The position numbers and the translations under genes were made by a program. From Nocardia transvalensis NBRC 15921 (GTDB lineage Bacteria; Actinomycetota; Actinomycetes; Mycobacteriales; Mycobacteriaceae): DNA of 64,000 bases. Position 1 is the first letter of the stretch, and every line of letters begins with the position of its first letter. The DNA lies in assembly GCF_000308875.1 (NCBI RefSeq), contig NZ_BAGL01000027.1:1-64000 (forward strand), given 5' to 3'. The notes under the pieces were generated by a model. It searched no databases. It saw nothing but the letters and a program-made list of their open reading frames with translations, and was not told the origin of the DNA. Below, one piece after another: positions 63,366-64,000 of this stretch.

Positions 63366-63416
63366 GTGAAACCCGAGACACACCAGCACCACCGGAACCG
63401 CCCATGGCGCCGGTGA
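63366..63416 (+). CDS. Possible 16-aa leader ORF overlapping yrbE
   Basis: GTG AAA ... TGA encodes a 16-residue His/Arg-rich peptide (KPETHQHHRNRPWRR after the start), with AAGAGAG 5 nt upstream. Its TGA overlaps an in-frame GTG of the permease gene (GTGA at 63413-63416), as in other coupled pairs in this window. It could couple translation into yrbE. Weak evidence. Confidence 0.3.
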   Translation: MKPETHQHHRNRPWRR

Positions 63417-64000
63417 CTCGGGCTCCCTCGAGCGCGATGTCCGATCGACGGACCGCCGTCCGTATCGTCCGCAAGAACTTCTCCGACACCATCGTGTCGT
63501 CGCTGCGGACCTTCGGCCGGGCCGTGGACATCGCGCGGGAATCGGTGGCGGGCACGGCGACCGACGTCGTGCGCCGCGAATTCCAGTGGCGCGAAGCCGT
63601 TCTCCAGGCGTGGCGTTTGGTGACGGTCACCGCGATCCCCGCGGTGCTCATCGCGATCCCGTTCGGCGTGATCGTCTCGGTGCAGGTCGGCAATCTCATC
63701 CACACCCTCGGCGCGGATTCGCTGCTGGGCGCGACCGGCGGTCTGGGCGTGATCAAACAGGGCGCGCCGCTGGCCACCGGATTCCTGCTCGGCGGGGCGG
63801 GCGCGGCGGCGATCGCCGCGGATCTCGGGGCGCGGACCATTCGCGAGGAGATCGACGCGCTGAACACCATGGGCATCAGCCCTATTCACCGCCTGGTGAT
63901 CCCGCGGCTGGCGGCGATGATCCTGGTCGCGCCGCTGCTGAACATCCTCATCATCTTCGTCGGCATCGTGGCCGGATACGCGGTCGCCGTCGGCGGCCAG
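63404..64000 (+). CDS. MlaE/YrbE-family permease of an mce locus (3' truncated)
   Basis: The first 199 codons of an integral membrane permease; the window ends before the stop codon. AADLGARTIREEIDALNTMG and ISPIHRLVIPRLAAMI are the conserved YrbE/MlaE motif that contacts the ATPase, and three hydrophobic helices are visible. In actinobacteria yrbE genes open mce operons for lipid or sterol import. The closest mce class cannot be told from the part seen, but the KstR-like site suggests mce4 (sterol). ATG 63404 is used; GTG 63413, overlapping the stop of a leader ORF, and ATG 63437 are alternatives. Confidence 0.88.
   Translation, partial: MAPVTRAPSSAMSDRRTAVRIVRKNFSDTIVSSLRTFGRAVDIARESVAGTATDVVRREFQWREAVLQAWRLVTVTAIPAVLIAIPFGVIVSVQVGNLIHTLGADSLLGATGGLGVIKQGAPLATGFLLGGAGAAAIAADLGARTIREEIDALNTMGISPIHRLVIPRLAAMILVAPLLNILIIFVGIVAGYAVAVGGQ

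Overview
The window is high-GC actinobacterial DNA, most likely from Nocardia or a close mycolic-acid relative. GTG starts are common, many genes begin at apparent leaderless promoters, and deazaflavin (F420)-type proteins and an mce-locus permease are present. The strongest clue is gene order: nucS, a methylmalonyl-CoA epimerase, a thiolase, a thioredoxin/TPR protein, glgE-glgB-glgP, dinG, pncB, clpS, DUF2017, mec-cysO-cysM, rhomboid, an Rv1339-like cAMP phosphodiesterase, rph, rdgB and two small membrane genes follow the Mycobacterium tuberculosis Rv1321-Rv1343c interval, with insertions and losses. No rRNA, tRNA, transposase or CRISPR array was seen.

Layout. 1-8.8 kb: rhomboid-like protein, NucS mismatch endonuclease, zinc-ribbon protein, exported VWA protein, DivIVA-like coiled-coil protein, epimerase/thiolase pair, membrane protein, YbbN-like protein and an SSI-type protease inhibitor. 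8.9-18.2 kb: PhoD phosphatase and a dienelactone hydrolase on the minus strand, then glgE-glgB-glgP for alpha-glucan synthesis and breakdown. 18.2-29.5 kb: an SRPBCC/acyl-CoA synthetase fusion, purine permease, DoxX protein, DinG helicase, two alpha/beta hydrolases and the NAD-salvage pair pncA-pncB. 29.6-36.5 kb: clpS, DUF2017, the sulfur-carrier cysteine pathway (mec, cysO, cysM), rhomboid, cAMP phosphodiesterase, rph, rdgB and two small membrane genes. 36.6-53.2 kb is accessory: SDR, drug-efflux MFS with a C-terminal helix-turn-helix-like tail, FAD monooxygenase with PadR, TetR/methyltransferase/LysR, a BlaI-M56 protease pair with two operators, small enzymes, a Pro-rich surface protein, a Tat-exported SDR and a two-component system. 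53.3-64 kb: a TrpRS, VIT transporter, MerR regulator with a MerR-type promoter, methyltransferases, a phosphotransferase, F420-type protein, TetR, GNAT, LysR, a PheS-like ligase of unknown function behind a cysteine-containing leader peptide, a DUF389 protein and the start of an mce permease gene behind a KstR-like operator.

The most notable observations are: (i) the PheS/FDX-ACB ligase preceded by a 24-codon leaderless ORF; (ii) CysO ending in Gly-Gly-Ser-Ala, so that Mec may have to trim it before it can carry sulfur; (iii) a dispersed family of seven short palindromic units at gene ends; (iv) the SRPBCC-acyl-CoA synthetase fusion; (v) a MerR-type promoter with a 19-bp spacer feeding a leaderless GTG; and (vi) about twenty genes whose start codon lies 6-8 nt after a TAnnnT or CAnnnT hexamer. 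Functional names are family inferences from the sequence; no database search was run.
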